A stretch of 64,000 bases of DNA, from the NCBI RefSeq assembly GCF_005889725.1, contig NZ_VCKX01000021.1, positions 1-64,000 of the forward strand, read 5' to 3'. Numbering within the stretch: the stretch's first letter is position 1; each line of letters begins with the position of its first letter. Of this stretch, positions 48,955 to 56,525 are shown piece after piece. A program made the translations under genes and the position numbers. The stretch is from Nonomuraea zeae (GTDB lineage: Bacteria > Actinomycetota > Actinomycetes > Streptosporangiales > Streptosporangiaceae). The notes under the pieces were generated by a model that had not been told where the DNA came from, did not search any database, and worked only from the letters and a program-made list of their open reading frames with translations.

Positions 48955-50088
48955 TCAGACGCGCTCGCCCATGCGGTAGACCGCCACCGGCCGCCGCACG
49001 GCGCTCATGTCCGCCAGCGGGTCGCCCTCCACCGCCACCAGGTCGGCGTCGAACCCGGGCGCGACCGAGCCCTTGCGCCCGTCCAGCCGGCAGGCGCGGG
49101 CCGCGACCGAGGTGACGGCGCGCAGCACGTCGATGGGGGCGTACCCGGCCTCCACCAGCATCTCCATGCCGTAGGGAAGCACGCCGTGCGGCTTGGGCGG
49201 CCCGATCCCCGCGTCGCTGCCGATCACGTACGTCACTCCCGCGGCGCGCAGGGTGCGCAGCGTCTCGCGCATGAGGGGCAGGCGGCGGGCGATCGCCGGC
49301 GGCAGGGGCCCGGGAGCCGGCCTGATCCCGGCGGTGAGCGAGACGACGACGCCGGCCGCCGCCAGGCGCTCGACCAGCCCGTGGTCCACCGCCACCGAAT
49401 CCTCGGTGAAGAACGTGCAGTGCTCGATCGAGTCGAACCCGGCCTCCAGCGCGTGCCTGATCCCCTCAGCGCTGTGGGCGTGCCCGGCGATGGGCAGCCC
49501 GTGGGCGTGGGCCTCATCGGCGGCCGCCGCCAGCTCGCCCGGACCGTACTGGAGCAGGTGCGCGTGCGTGCCCGGGGTCAGCTCGCCGCCCGTCACCATC
49601 ATCTTGACCACGTGGGCGCCGCGCCTGGCCCGCTCGCGTACGGCCGCGCGCACCGCCTCCTCGCCGGCCGCCTCGCCGCCGAGGAACCAGCAGTGGCCCT
49701 TGGGCGTGGTGATCGGCGGCCCGGAGGCCAGCACCTCAGGCCCGTCGTGCCCCAGCCCGAGCCGGAGCGCCAGGTAGTCGCGGTCGCCCAGGTCGCGGAC
49801 CGTGGTCACACCGGCGGCGAGGTGCTGCCTGGCGGCGGCGCGCATCCTGTCGACCAGCCCCGGGGGCTCCAGCCCGGCCACCGCGTCGGGGCTCGCGTCG
49901 AAGGCCAGGTGTACGTGGCAGTCGATCAGGCCGGGCAGCAGCGTGGCGTCGCCCAGGTCGACGGTGCCGGGCCGGTCGCCGCCGGAGGCGGGGACGACGG
50001 CGGAGACCCGGCCGCCCTCGACGAGCACCACGCGGTCGTGCTGGAGCTCCCGGCCGTCGAAGAGGCGGCGAGCGCGGATGGCGAGCAT
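48955..50088 (-). CDS. Amidohydrolase of the imidazolonepropionase/Xaa-Pro dipeptidase-like group
   Basis: The 377-aa metal-dependent hydrolase has GLIDCHVHLAFD (first metal His pair), VVKMMVTGGELTPG (carboxylated Lys), IAGHAHSAEGIRHALEAG and DSIEHCTFF (His ligands) and VIGSDAGIGPPKPHG (catalytic Asp), so a binuclear site is complete. The family cleaves cyclic imides, prolidase-type dipeptides or related amides; the substrate is not evident. It stands alone between a small membrane protein gene and the HNH nuclease gene. Confidence 0.87.
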   Translation of the reverse strand: MLAIRARRLFDGRELQHDRVVLVEGGRVSAVVPASGGDRPGTVDLGDATLLPGLIDCHVHLAFDASPDAVAGLEPPGLVDRMRAAARQHLAAGVTTVRDLGDRDYLALRLGLGHDGPEVLASGPPITTPKGHCWFLGGEAAGEEAVRAAVRERARRGAHVVKMMVTGGELTPGTHAHLLQYGPGELAAAADEAHAHGLPIAGHAHSAEGIRHALEAGFDSIEHCTFFTEDSVAVDHGLVERLAAAGVVVSLTAGIRPAPGPLPPAIARRLPLMRETLRTLRAAGVTYVIGSDAGIGPPKPHGVLPYGMEMLVEAGYAPIDVLRAVTSVAARACRLDGRKGSVAPGFDADLVAVEGDPLADMSAVRRPVAVYRMGERV

Positions 50089-50159
50089 GTGGCCACGATG
50101 ACGGCGTTGTGCCGGATCCGCCTGAGTATGGCCTACTCAAGTGTCGTCGCCGGCGGCGG

Positions 50160-50819
50160 TCAGCGGCCCCCGCAGGTGCGGAGCATGTTGAGCAGCGCCC
50201 GTTTCTCGCTCTTGGTCACGAAGAGCCGGTAGTGGTGTTTGACGGTGATCCAGGAGGCCGCGTACCGGCACCAGTGGCCGCGGCGCTGCGGACGCCAGCT
50301 CTGCGGGCCCTGGCCACCCTTGGCGAGGTTGGCCGAGTGGCTGACCGTGATCAGCTCGGGCCTGGTCAGGTCGTTGGCGAACGCGCGCCGTCGCGCCTGG
50401 CTCCACCTGCTGGCCCCCGAACGCCAGGCGTAGGCGAGCGGCACCACGTGGTCCACGTCGACCAGCCGCTCGCTCTTCAGCCGTTTGCCGTCGTACGGGC
50501 TGTACCAGGTCCCCTTGACCGGGTGGCAGGCCGCGTTCTTGCGGACCCGGTGCCCGTCGCGGGCCAGGACCACCTCGCGGGCGTCGCAGGTGCCCCGGTG
50601 GTGGGCCCAGCGCGGCTGGAAGCGCCGATGGCTGTAGCCGCGGATGGACAGCGGCTTGGCTACTTCGAGCTGGGCCAGCATGCGACGGGCCGACGTGCCG
50701 GAGTCGGCCTTCGGCCGCTTGCGTACGTCGGCCGCCGCGTGCGGGGTGATGGCCGCGGTGATCGGGATGACCAGTAGCGCCAGCGTCGCGGCGTGGACCG
50801 TCCGCCTCAGGAGGATCAT
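50160..50819 (-). CDS. Secreted HNH (DUF1524/GmrSD-type) nuclease
   Basis: The 219-aa protein has a signal peptide ending about AAITPHAAA and a nuclease domain with LVDVDHVVPLAYAWRSGAS (DHV-PL, the HNH first His), FANDLTRPELITVSHSANLAKGGQGPQSWRP (Asn) and CRYAASWITVKHHY. Cys pairs suggest an extracellular fold. Such secreted nucleases are widespread in actinobacteria for nutrient recovery or competition. No immunity gene is next to it, as expected for an extracellular enzyme. Confidence 0.88.
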   Translation of the reverse strand: MILLRRTVHAATLALLVIPITAAITPHAAADVRKRPKADSGTSARRMLAQLEVAKPLSIRGYSHRRFQPRWAHHRGTCDAREVVLARDGHRVRKNAACHPVKGTWYSPYDGKRLKSERLVDVDHVVPLAYAWRSGASRWSQARRRAFANDLTRPELITVSHSANLAKGGQGPQSWRPQRRGHWCRYAASWITVKHHYRLFVTKSEKRALLNMLRTCGGR

Positions 50820-50978
50820 GGCTCCACCCTTACCAGCGATTGACGGTCGGCGGCAGGAATACTCGGTGGACGGGAGGGTGAGGCAAGACTGTCCCCTGGT
50901 CGCCGGGGTGTTTTTCGGGACGGTCGGTATTCGATGGTTATGTGGGGCGTCAGCGCTTCACTGGAATAATGGCGACCC

Positions 50979-52502
50979 ATGTCGGAGCTTCGCGCTGATG
51001 ACCCCGTGACGCTGGGGGAGTACCGGCTCTCGCGCAGGCTCGGCCAGGGCGGTCAGGGCGTGGTCTTCCTCGCCTCCTCGCCAGGCGGGGCGCAGGTGGC
51101 CGTCAAGCTGCTGCACGCCAGCCTCTCCGGCGATCCCGACGTGCGGCGCAGGTTCCTGGGCGAGGCCGACGCCGTGCGCAGGGTGGCGGCCTTCTGCACC
51201 GCTCAGCTCCTCGACGCCGACCTCGACGGTGACCGTCCATACCTGGTCAGCGAGTACGTCGACGGCCCCTCGCTCGGCGAGCACGTGATCGCCAAGGGGC
51301 CGCGCCTCGGCGGGTCGCTCGACCGGCTCGCCATCGGCACCGCCACCGCCCTGGGCGCGATCCACCGGGCCGGCGTCATCCACCGCGACTTCAAGCCGGG
51401 CAACGTCCTGCTCAGCCTCGACGGGCCCCGGGTGATCGACTTCGGGGTGTCGCGCCTGATGGACGCCGCGGCCACCACCACCCGCTTCCCCATCGGCACC
51501 CCGGCCTACCTCGCGCCCGAGCGCATCCATGGAGAGTCCGCCGGGGCGCCCTCCGACCTGTGGGCCTGGGCGCTGACCGTCGCGTACACGGCCACCGGCA
51601 GGCACGCGTACATAGGGGACACCTACCAGGAGATCCTGGCCAGGATCCTGTACGGCAAGCCGGACCTGAGCGGGCTGTCGGGGCGGCTGCGGGAGATCGT
51701 GGACGCCTGCCTGGCCCACGAGCCGGGCGACCGGCCGGACGCCGAGGAGGTCCTGCGCCGGCTGCTCGGCCAGGACCCCGGTCTGGATCCGGGCGCCGGG
51801 GCGGACGACGTGCTGAGCACCGGGGTACGGGCGGCGAAGGGGAGCCCGCAGCCCGACCTGCCGCCGACCACGGACCTGCGCGCGGCCAGGGAAGCCGGCC
51901 TCCGCGCGGCGACCGCGCCGACGAGGGACCAGGGCGCGGGGGCGGCGGAGGCCCCGACCTCGCCGACGGAGAACGAGATCGGCCGGTCCGAGCACGCGAC
52001 CGCGCCTGCCGGGGCGGCTCGCGTCGTGCGGCGATTGCGGTCCTGGCACGCGGGGGTCGCGCTGGCCACCGTCGCCGTGGGCGTCACCGCGTTCATCCTG
52101 TGGCCGTACGGTGCCCAGCAGCCCGAGCGGGCGTTGCCGGCGACCGGGCAGGCCACCGTTCAGCCTTCGCCTGCGGAGCGGACACCGGTGCCGAGCATGG
52201 ACGGCACCTGGGCGGGATCGGCCGAGCACCCCACGGCCAAGCGGGTCTTCCCGGTGGAGCTGCGCCTGCACCCCGAGGGTGCGTCCCTCATGCGATGGGG
52301 CGCCGACCTGCACTGCTCGGGGCGTCTCGGGCCGGCGAAGCACGCCCTGGAGTTCACGCTGGACCAGGTCAAGGGAGAGGCGTGCTATCCGGGCACGCTG
52401 CGGATCGTCCAGTCCGCCGACCCCAACCAGATCGCCATCGAGGTGACCCGTGAGGGCACGGTTGAGGTCACCTACGCGGGCAAGCTCTCCCGCGACTCCT
52501 GA
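50979..52502 (+). CDS. Membrane Ser/Thr protein kinase with short extracellular domain
   Basis: The 507-aa protein has a Hanks kinase domain (about 12-270: GQGGQGVV, QVAVKLLH, VIHRDFKPGN, VIDFGVSR, GTPAYLAPERI), a Pro/Ala/Thr linker, one transmembrane helix (about 357-376) and an extracellular beta-type domain (about 400-507; DGTWAGSAEHP, two Cys in DLHCSG and GEACYPG). Its kinase lobe is close to that of the WD40 kinase encoded at 29271-32285. ATG 50979 has a weak ribosome site. A 159-base gap upstream holds no other gene. Confidence 0.9.
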   Translation: MSELRADDPVTLGEYRLSRRLGQGGQGVVFLASSPGGAQVAVKLLHASLSGDPDVRRRFLGEADAVRRVAAFCTAQLLDADLDGDRPYLVSEYVDGPSLGEHVIAKGPRLGGSLDRLAIGTATALGAIHRAGVIHRDFKPGNVLLSLDGPRVIDFGVSRLMDAAATTTRFPIGTPAYLAPERIHGESAGAPSDLWAWALTVAYTATGRHAYIGDTYQEILARILYGKPDLSGLSGRLREIVDACLAHEPGDRPDAEEVLRRLLGQDPGLDPGAGADDVLSTGVRAAKGSPQPDLPPTTDLRAAREAGLRAATAPTRDQGAGAAEAPTSPTENEIGRSEHATAPAGAARVVRRLRSWHAGVALATVAVGVTAFILWPYGAQQPERALPATGQATVQPSPAERTPVPSMDGTWAGSAEHPTAKRVFPVELRLHPEGASLMRWGADLHCSGRLGPAKHALEFTLDQVKGEACYPGTLRIVQSADPNQIAIEVTREGTVEVTYAGKLSRDS

Positions 52503-52516
52503 TCGCCGGCCGCGGC

Positions 52517-52890
52517 TCAGAGCTCCGACGTGAAACGCCGGCAGACATGCACGCGGGCGAACTGTTCGCGCATCTCCAGCTCGTCCTGCACCTCGCCATG
52601 CAGGAAGGCCGCCACCGGCCGTAACCCCGGCCACCGCGCGCCGACGGCCCGGCCGGGTGATGCACCGCGATGGTGTCGATGGTGGCCAGTTCGCCTTTGA
52701 CGGTGACGTCGATGATGCCGGTGAGGGTCCCATCCTCGTCGGTCGCGACCAGTTCGACGCCTGGGGAGGGGATCACGGGCTTGCTCTTCACGACGTCATC
52801 GAAATACGCGGTGCCGAGGAAGGACAGGACCCGGCAGCGCAGCCACGAGATCTCGTCCGGAGGCCGGTACTCACGGATGGTGTGACTCAA
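52517..52890 (-). pseudogene. Frameshifted GNAT acetyltransferase
   Basis: From ATG 52890 the protein reads MSHTIREYRPPDEISWLRCR and continues as a GNAT N-acetyltransferase through ELATIDTIAVHH. There the frame goes out of phase (near 52660); a different frame picks up with GRAVGARWPGLRPVAAFLHG and runs through VHVCRRFTSEL to TGA at 52517. Joining the two gives a continuous acetyl-CoA-binding A-motif region (IAVHPGRAVGARW), so a 1-2 base indel broke the gene, or the sequence has an error. Unshifted, the first frame reads on to about 52468 with low-quality Arg/Ser-rich sequence. Confidence 0.75.
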
Positions 52891-53081
52891 GGCGAAATCC
52901 TCCCCGCATGCGGCAGTGCGCGCGCTCGAACCGATCTTCGCGTCAGTCGCCGCGCGGTCGCCAGGGCTTTTCGCCGGCCGGGGCTACGACCCGGTATCGC
53001 CGGGGTGCGCGGCAGAAAAGCTGATACTTCCGCTTCCGCAGGGTAAAGGCACCCTTTCATCGGTGTACGCGGGGAGGCGGC

Positions 53082-53993
53082 GTGAGCGGCGACGGATCAC
53101 AGGAGGCGACACTCGCGGCATTGGCCGCGAATGTGGGGATCGCCGCGACCAAGTTCGTGGCGTTCTTCTTCACCGGGTCCTCGGCCATGCTGGCGGAGGG
53201 CATCCACTCGGTCGCCGACTCCGGGAACCAGGGGCTGCTGATGCTCGGCCGCAGGCGGGCCAGGAAGCAGCCGAGCAAGGACCACCCCTTCGGGTACGGG
53301 AGCGAGCGGTATTTCTACGGCTTTCTCGTGTCGGTGGTGCTGTTCTTCGGCGGCGGGTTGTTCGCGTTGTACGAGGGATACGAGAAGATCGCCCACCCGC
53401 ATCCGCTGAAGAGCTGGCCATGGGCGGTCGGGGTGCTGGTGGTGGCCATCGTCATGGAAGGTCTTTCGCTCAGGACCGCCGTGCGCAACGCCGATCGCGT
53501 ACGCGGGCGGCGGTCGTGGGCCAGGTACATCCGCGAGGCCAAGGCGCCTGAGCTGCCCGTGGTGCTGCTGGAGGACACGGCGGCGCTGGCCGGGCTGGGC
53601 TTCGCGCTGGCCGGTGTGACGGCGGCGGTGCTCACGGGCAACGCCGCCTTCGACGGCATCGGGTCGCTGGCCATCGGGGTGCTGCTGGTGGCCGTGGCCG
53701 TGACGCTGGCCAAGGAGACCAAGAGCATGATCATCGGAGAGGCCGCCGCGCCCTCCGTCCAGGACGCGATCAGGGACGTCCTGGACAAAGATCCGTCGAT
53801 CGGCGGGTTCACGCAGCTGCGCACGTTGCATCTCGGGCCGGAGGACCTGCTGGTGGCCGCCCGGGTGATGATGCCGGCGGCGCAGTCAGCGGACGGCGAC
53901 GCGGCCGAGGCGCTGGCCCGGACGGAGCGGGAGATCCGGCAGCGGGTGCCGATCGCGTCGTCGGTCTACCTCCAGCCCACCCCGCCCGAATGA
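53082..53993 (+). CDS. Cation diffusion facilitator (CDF) family metal transporter
   Basis: The 303-aa protein has six helices and metal-site residues in AEGIHSVADSGNQ (His and Asp, helix 2) and VLLEDTAALAG (Asp, helix 5), with a GYGSERYFYGF loop typical of the FieF/Mn-type subgroup and a C-terminal cytoplasmic domain (LRTLHLGPEDLLVAARVMM). It exports divalent metals in exchange for protons. GTG 53082 follows GGGGAGG. A 191-base gap upstream holds nothing recognisable. Confidence 0.9.
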   Translation: MSGDGSQEATLAALAANVGIAATKFVAFFFTGSSAMLAEGIHSVADSGNQGLLMLGRRRARKQPSKDHPFGYGSERYFYGFLVSVVLFFGGGLFALYEGYEKIAHPHPLKSWPWAVGVLVVAIVMEGLSLRTAVRNADRVRGRRSWARYIREAKAPELPVVLLEDTAALAGLGFALAGVTAAVLTGNAAFDGIGSLAIGVLLVAVAVTLAKETKSMIIGEAAAPSVQDAIRDVLDKDPSIGGFTQLRTLHLGPEDLLVAARVMMPAAQSADGDAAEALARTEREIRQRVPIASSVYLQPTPPE

Positions 53994-54060
53994 CGCTCAA
54001 CCGACGTGCCGGGACGGCCGGCGGTTGTTTCCGCTGTTGCGCCCGGGGCAGAAGCAGGCG

Positions 54061-54276
54061 ATGGACGAATCGGTGACGGTGACGCTCTGCGAGGACGGTC
54101 CGCTGCTGGTCAGGGGCCGCTTCGAGCTGGTGACCCAGGACGGGCAGACGATCGCTCCCGGGCGCGCCACGGTGGCGCTCTGCCGCTGCGGCCGCTCCTC
54201 GTCCAAGCCGTTCTGCGACGGCTCGCACAAGGCGATCGGCTTCCGCGCCGGCACCCGCCCCGATCCGCCGCTCTAG
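54061..54276 (+). CDS. CDGSH iron-sulfur domain protein
   Basis: The 71-aa protein has LCEDGPLLVRGRFEL and the cluster motif CRCGRSSSKPFCDGSH: three Cys and one His that hold a [2Fe-2S] cluster. It likely serves in redox or cluster transfer. ATG 54061 is preferred over TTG 54025. Its TAG shares bases with the CTA of the convergent GT2 gene (CTAG at 54273-54276), so the two genes end on top of each other. CDGSH genes often sit beside the iron-containing redox enzyme family found two genes away. Confidence 0.9.
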   Translation: MDESVTVTLCEDGPLLVRGRFELVTQDGQTIAPGRATVALCRCGRSSSKPFCDGSHKAIGFRAGTRPDPPL

Positions 54277-55238
54277 CCGTAATGCCGCCGTAGCCATCGC
54301 ATCGAGTGGGCGGCCAGCCTCAGCCGGGCTCCCGCGTACGGCACGCCACCGCGCAGCGCGGCGGCCACGGCGAGCCAGCTGCACGCGGCCCGCTCCAGAA
54401 CCCAGACCGGTGCGAACAGGGACGCGCTCCACGGGAACACCCGGCAGCCTCCCGCCCGGCGCCGGCCGGCCTCGGCCAGCCCGACCGACACGCCCGCCGC
54501 CAGCCCGGCTCCGGCCGCCACCAGGCCCACCTTGCGGCGCAGCAGCCCGGCGGCCGCGGCGGGCAACACCGCCAGGAAGAGCGCCAGCCGGGCAGGCTGA
54601 GCCAGATCGTCGTAGGCCTGCCGGATCCGCTGCGACCAGAACCGCGACGGGTCAGGCGGCAGCCGCCGGACGTAGAGGCCGGGCGGACGGCACTCGGTGC
54701 CGCCGTGCGCGCGGACCGTGCGGATGAGCTCCAGGTTCTCGAACAGGACGTCGCCGTCGTAGCCGCCCATCCGCTCGAAGAAGGAGCGGCGGATGCCGAA
54801 CGTGCCGGGATAGTCCGCGCCGAGGCTGCGGTTGAGCAGCGTGCGGGCGGTGTCCCAGCGGGCGTGCCAGGGCAGCGGGCTGAAGTAGTTCTGCGGCCTG
54901 ACCAGGTCGGCGCGGTCGAGCAGCCGGTGGACCGCGCCCAGTGTGCGGGCGTCGTAGCGGACGTCGTCGTCGGCGATCACGACGTGTTCGGCGCGGGCCA
55001 GCCGCAGCCCGGTGGTCACGCCGGCGACCTTGCCGTTGGCGTGGCCGAGGTCCGCGGCGGGGCGTACGTGGGTCACCAGGCCGCGCCACCGGCGGGCGTG
55101 CCCGGCGAACAGCTCGGCGTCGCTGCCGTCGACCACGATGACGCGGGCGTGGCGGGCCAGCCGGCGCAGGTACGAGGTCAGCTCCTCGATGCCCGAATCG
55201 TCCGCCCAGCGCAGCGGCAGCACGTAGTCGAGCTCCAT
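54273..55238 (-). CDS. GT2-type glycosyltransferase with C-terminal membrane segments
   Basis: The 321-aa protein has a GT-A domain: YVLPLRWADDSGIEELTSYL, VIVVDGSDAELFAGH, the donor DXD-like VVIADDDVRYDA and GTFGIRRSFFERMGGYDGDVLFENLELIRT (ED-type acceptor region), then two or three hydrophobic helices (about 225-295). ATG 55238 overlaps the TGA of the upstream heme-oxygenase-like gene (TGATG), showing translational coupling. It probably glycosylates a lipid-linked or membrane substrate. Confidence 0.85.
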   Translation of the reverse strand: MELDYVLPLRWADDSGIEELTSYLRRLARHARVIVVDGSDAELFAGHARRWRGLVTHVRPAADLGHANGKVAGVTTGLRLARAEHVVIADDDVRYDARTLGAVHRLLDRADLVRPQNYFSPLPWHARWDTARTLLNRSLGADYPGTFGIRRSFFERMGGYDGDVLFENLELIRTVRAHGGTECRPPGLYVRRLPPDPSRFWSQRIRQAYDDLAQPARLALFLAVLPAAAAGLLRRKVGLVAAGAGLAAGVSVGLAEAGRRRAGGCRVFPWSASLFAPVWVLERAACSWLAVAAALRGGVPYAGARLRLAAHSMRWLRRHYG

Positions 55239-56251
55239 CAGGCCGGGCTCATCCCTGCCACCAGGTCGTCCTCCAGCGAGGTGGTGCCGCGCTGCCAGCG
55301 GGTCATGACGTGCTCGGCCCAGCGCCGTTCGAGCGCCAGGGCGCAGGCGGCGCCGTACAGGATGTCGCCGCTCAGCGACGGGTCCTGCGCGGCGAGCCCG
55401 GCGCACAGGTCGTGCGCGGCGATCTGCTCGTGCACGGCGTCGGCCTGCACGTGCTCCTCGTAGAAGCACGTGGCGGCGGAGTCGCCGCCGAGCCGGCGTA
55501 GCGCCATGGCGTAGCGGCGGTTGGGCTGGGACGAGGTCAGCTCCAGAGCCGCCAGGTGCCCGGCCGATGCGCCGCGCAGGCGGCGGTGCAGCCCGAAGAG
55601 CGACATGGTGTTGGAGATGGCCAGGGTGATCGCGGGCACCCGGCCGAGGTAGGCGCCGTAGGAGTCGTCCAGGCCGAGGCCGGTCATCGTGGCCCGGAAC
55701 AGCTCCGCGTGGATCCGCTCCGGCCGGCCGCCGCCGTACTCGTCGGCCTGGATCTCGACCAGGGCAGCCTTGGGGCCGCCGTGCAGGCGCGGGATCGTCC
55801 AGGTGTGCGGGTCGGCCTCCTTGAGGTGGTAGATCGACCGGTGCACGACGAACTCGCGGAACTGCTCCAGGGTGCTCTCACGCTGCAGGTACGCCGACAG
55901 CGACGGGCCCGTCTCCTCCTCGGCGGCGGCGAGCTCGGCCAGCGCGCCGCGCATTCTCCCCGGCGGCACGGCGGCCGGCCGGGGCACCGTACGTGCCAGC
56001 GCGTCCTCCAGGCGGCGTTCGAGCGTCGCGCGGGCGGTCAGCAGCGCGGGCTGCCACTCCCAGCGGTCGTCCACGTCGTCGAAGCCCCGGTAGTGCAGCT
56101 CGTAACAGGCGAAGAGCGCGAGCTGGAGATCGTCGTCCGCCAGCGCGAGCCCGCCGAGGGGCACGGGTGGCGGAGGGATGTCCGCGGGCGGGCCGCTGAG
56201 CCGGTCGAAGAGGGCGGCGGTGATGGGGCCGCGGGCGGCAGGGAGCCTCAT
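55238..56251 (-). CDS. Iron-containing redox enzyme family protein (heme-oxygenase-like diiron fold)
   Basis: The 337-aa helical protein matches the iron-containing redox enzyme family (heme-oxygenase-like, HDO-type): YELHYRGFDDVDDRWEWQP, E-X-X-A-D-E-Y-G-G-G (EIQADEYGGGRPERIH) and YEEHVQADAVHEQIA, which together provide Glu/Asp/His ligands for a diiron site. HDO enzymes catalyse N-oxygenation or C-C cleavage with O2. It is coupled by TGATG overlaps to the 66-aa peptide gene upstream and the GT2 gene downstream, so all three proteins likely act on one molecule. Confidence 0.85.
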   Translation of the reverse strand: MRLPAARGPITAALFDRLSGPPADIPPPPVPLGGLALADDDLQLALFACYELHYRGFDDVDDRWEWQPALLTARATLERRLEDALARTVPRPAAVPPGRMRGALAELAAAEEETGPSLSAYLQRESTLEQFREFVVHRSIYHLKEADPHTWTIPRLHGGPKAALVEIQADEYGGGRPERIHAELFRATMTGLGLDDSYGAYLGRVPAITLAISNTMSLFGLHRRLRGASAGHLAALELTSSQPNRRYAMALRRLGGDSAATCFYEEHVQADAVHEQIAAHDLCAGLAAQDPSLSGDILYGAACALALERRWAEHVMTRWQRGTTSLEDDLVAGMSPA

Positions 56252-56451
56252 CAGCCCTCCCGGGGATCGCGCGCCCTGGTGACGCATCCGCTGTGAGCCG
56301 TCGCGTCGAGACCCGCGGTGATGTGCCCACCGCAGGCCGTGGCATTGGAATCGCGCACCGTGTGCCCCCCGTTCCCCCAGCTCGCCGGTATCAGGTGCCC
56401 GTGGGGGAGGCGCCCAAACGGTGCCAGGGCGCGGCGCAGCGTAAAGGTCAC
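56251..56451 (-). CDS. 66-aa His/Gly/Cys-containing small protein coupled to the diiron enzyme gene
   Basis: GTG 56451 to TGA 56251 encodes a basic N-terminus (MTFTLRRALAPFGRLPHGH) and a motif-like remainder with GNGGHTVRDSNATACGGH and ITAGLDATAHSGCVTRA. Its stop overlaps the next ATG (TGATG), the same coupling used by the following gene, and ACGGAAG precedes the GTG. The regular Gly-Gly-His and Cys spacing looks protein-like, perhaps metal-binding. It could be a small partner or a peptide substrate of the diiron enzyme; it is not recognised. Confidence 0.6.
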   Translation of the reverse strand: MTFTLRRALAPFGRLPHGHLIPASWGNGGHTVRDSNATACGGHITAGLDATAHSGCVTRARDPREG

Positions 56452-56525
56452 GGCCCGCTTCCGTCTGGTTGCAGTCGTGCAAGCGGGCGGCGACGCCGTC
56501 CGCTTGCACGCGCGAGCCCGGCAGG

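Noticed and set aside
52657..53046. Plus-strand frame across the GNAT gene and following gap
   Set aside because: It is antisense to the acetyltransferase and shows no domain.
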